Below, one piece after another: positions 63,435 to 64,000 of a stretch of DNA of 64,000 nucleotides. The position numbers were made by a program, and so were the translations under genes. This DNA comes from Aestuariivirga litoralis. Its GTDB lineage: Bacteria; Pseudomonadota; Alphaproteobacteria; Rhizobiales; Aestuariivirgaceae. The stretch spans positions 124,001 through 188,000 of the forward strand of contig NZ_QKVK01000004.1 of assembly GCF_003234965.1 (NCBI RefSeq). Direction: 5' to 3'. Numbering within the stretch: the first letter of the stretch is position 1; each line of letters begins with the position of its first letter. The notes under the pieces are model-generated. The model did no database searches. It was given only the letters and a program-made list of their open reading frames with translations, and had not been told where the DNA came from.

Positions 63435-64000
63435 ATGCCGACCGACGTCACGACATCCGATTTCCCGCTGCCGCGCCGGGCCGGGGCCTATACCTTCGCC
63501 TCGCTCTTCGCGGTCGAAAGCTTCGTGCGCTCGCTCAACTCCACGGTGATCTCGCTCCAGGCCTATGACATTCTGGGGGCCGCACAGAAGGTCAGCGTGC
63601 TGTCGACGGTGGTGTCGCTCAGCGTCCTGTCCGCCACGCTCCTGTTGCCCTTCCTGCTCGGCCGCATGCGGCGGCGCTGGGCCTATACGCTGGGCGTCAC
63701 CATGATGATGGCGGCCAGCCTGGCGCTCGCCTCCCATGTGCTGGCGGGCCAGGCCCTGGGCATGCTGCTGCGCAACCTGGGTGCGGCGGTGCTGAACATC
63801 ACGCTGCAGCTCTACATCATGGAGAACATCAAGCGCACCGACCTGGCGCGCTCGGAGCCGATCCGCCTCAGCCTGTCGACCGCGTCCTGGACCATCGGCC
63901 CGGCACTGGGCGTCTCGCTCTACGTGAGCTACGGGCCATGGGGGCCGCAGCTTCTGGCCGTCGCGGCGGCGGCTGCATTGCTCGTGCTGTTCTGGTGGCT
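63435..64000 (+). CDS. Major facilitator superfamily transporter, N-terminal part
   Basis: The frame is open from ATG 63435 to the window's end (188 codons). Several hydrophobic helices are seen, starting with AGAYTFASLFAVESFVRSLN, then VVSLSVLSATLLLPFLLGRM with the loop RMRRRWAYT, the short basic loop between helices 2 and 3 typical of MFS. No specificity can be given. The gene is divergent from the CDF transporter. Confidence 0.75.
   Translation, partial: MPTDVTTSDFPLPRRAGAYTFASLFAVESFVRSLNSTVISLQAYDILGAAQKVSVLSTVVSLSVLSATLLLPFLLGRMRRRWAYTLGVTMMMAASLALASHVLAGQALGMLLRNLGAAVLNITLQLYIMENIKRTDLARSEPIRLSLSTASWTIGPALGVSLYVSYGPWGPQLLAVAAAAALLVLFWW

Overview
The window is a GC-rich (by eye about 65%), gene-dense piece of an alphaproteobacterial chromosome. 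It is most likely from the order Hyphomicrobiales (Rhizobiales). This rests on gene families and gene order: rpoZ-rsh-pyrE-acpS-lepB-rnc-era-recO-mce-DUF1467-proS-lolC-lolD-dnaE, cysE-DUF3126, scpA-scpB, and a split topA / rnr / DUF983-NUDIX-rpmG block. The proS is the short form without an editing insertion, and L33 is the cysteine-free form. No plasmid, phage, IS element or CRISPR array was seen.

Layout. 1-4.5 kb: the 5' end of a probable map, a CinA-N-type protein, gpt, and two class III aminotransferases. 4.5-9.2 kb: a tightly overlapping minus-strand cluster (zinc-finger protein, GNAT, YcaQ-type glycosylase, CIA30), then an alpha/beta hydrolase, an ATC-hydrolase-like protein and a crotonase-fold protein. 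9.3-11.7 kb: cysE, DUF3126, gamma carbonic anhydrase and a FadR-type regulator with a probable operator next to its start. 11.9-14.8 kb: a signalling module of a periplasmic SUOX-fold protein, a histidine kinase and a FixJ-type regulator. 14.8-23.5 kb: accessory and hypothetical genes around two tRNA-Leu genes, with a secreted pectinacetylesterase-family protein, a cold-shock protein, DUF2066 and an ICMT-like methyltransferase. 23.6-31.4 kb: the conserved core operon for transcription, stringent response and RNA processing (rpoZ to DUF1467).

31.6-35.7 kb holds a 1350-residue secreted PKD-repeat protein. Its protease-like N-terminal domain appears to have lost every zinc ligand. It is followed by a candidate antisense-strand small RNA with a clear terminator. 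36.1-43.1 kb: proS, lolC, lolD and dnaE. 43.1-50.7 kb: an orphan membrane protein, scpA/scpB, a BrkB-family protein, a truncated antitoxin-like protein, a PuuC-like aldehyde dehydrogenase, rpmG, NUDIX and DUF983. 50.9-54.0 kb: a complete TRAP transporter of the alpha-keto acid type. 54.1-61.4 kb: rnr, DUF47 plus Pit phosphate transport, NUDIX and topA. 61.6-64 kb: a small paralogue of a protein at 21 kb, a long CDF transporter and the start of an MFS transporter.

Housekeeping genes are packed with 1-4 bp stop/start overlaps, so translational coupling is common. Accessory genes are inserted at the seams of this core order (PKD protein, orphan membrane protein, TRAP, Pit). Palindromic intergenic repeats of two families sit in several gaps. 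The items most worth a second look are the pseudo-metalloprotease PKD protein, the SUOX-fold/kinase/regulator module, the candidate small RNA near 35.8 kb and the pair of AYYEA-motif small proteins.
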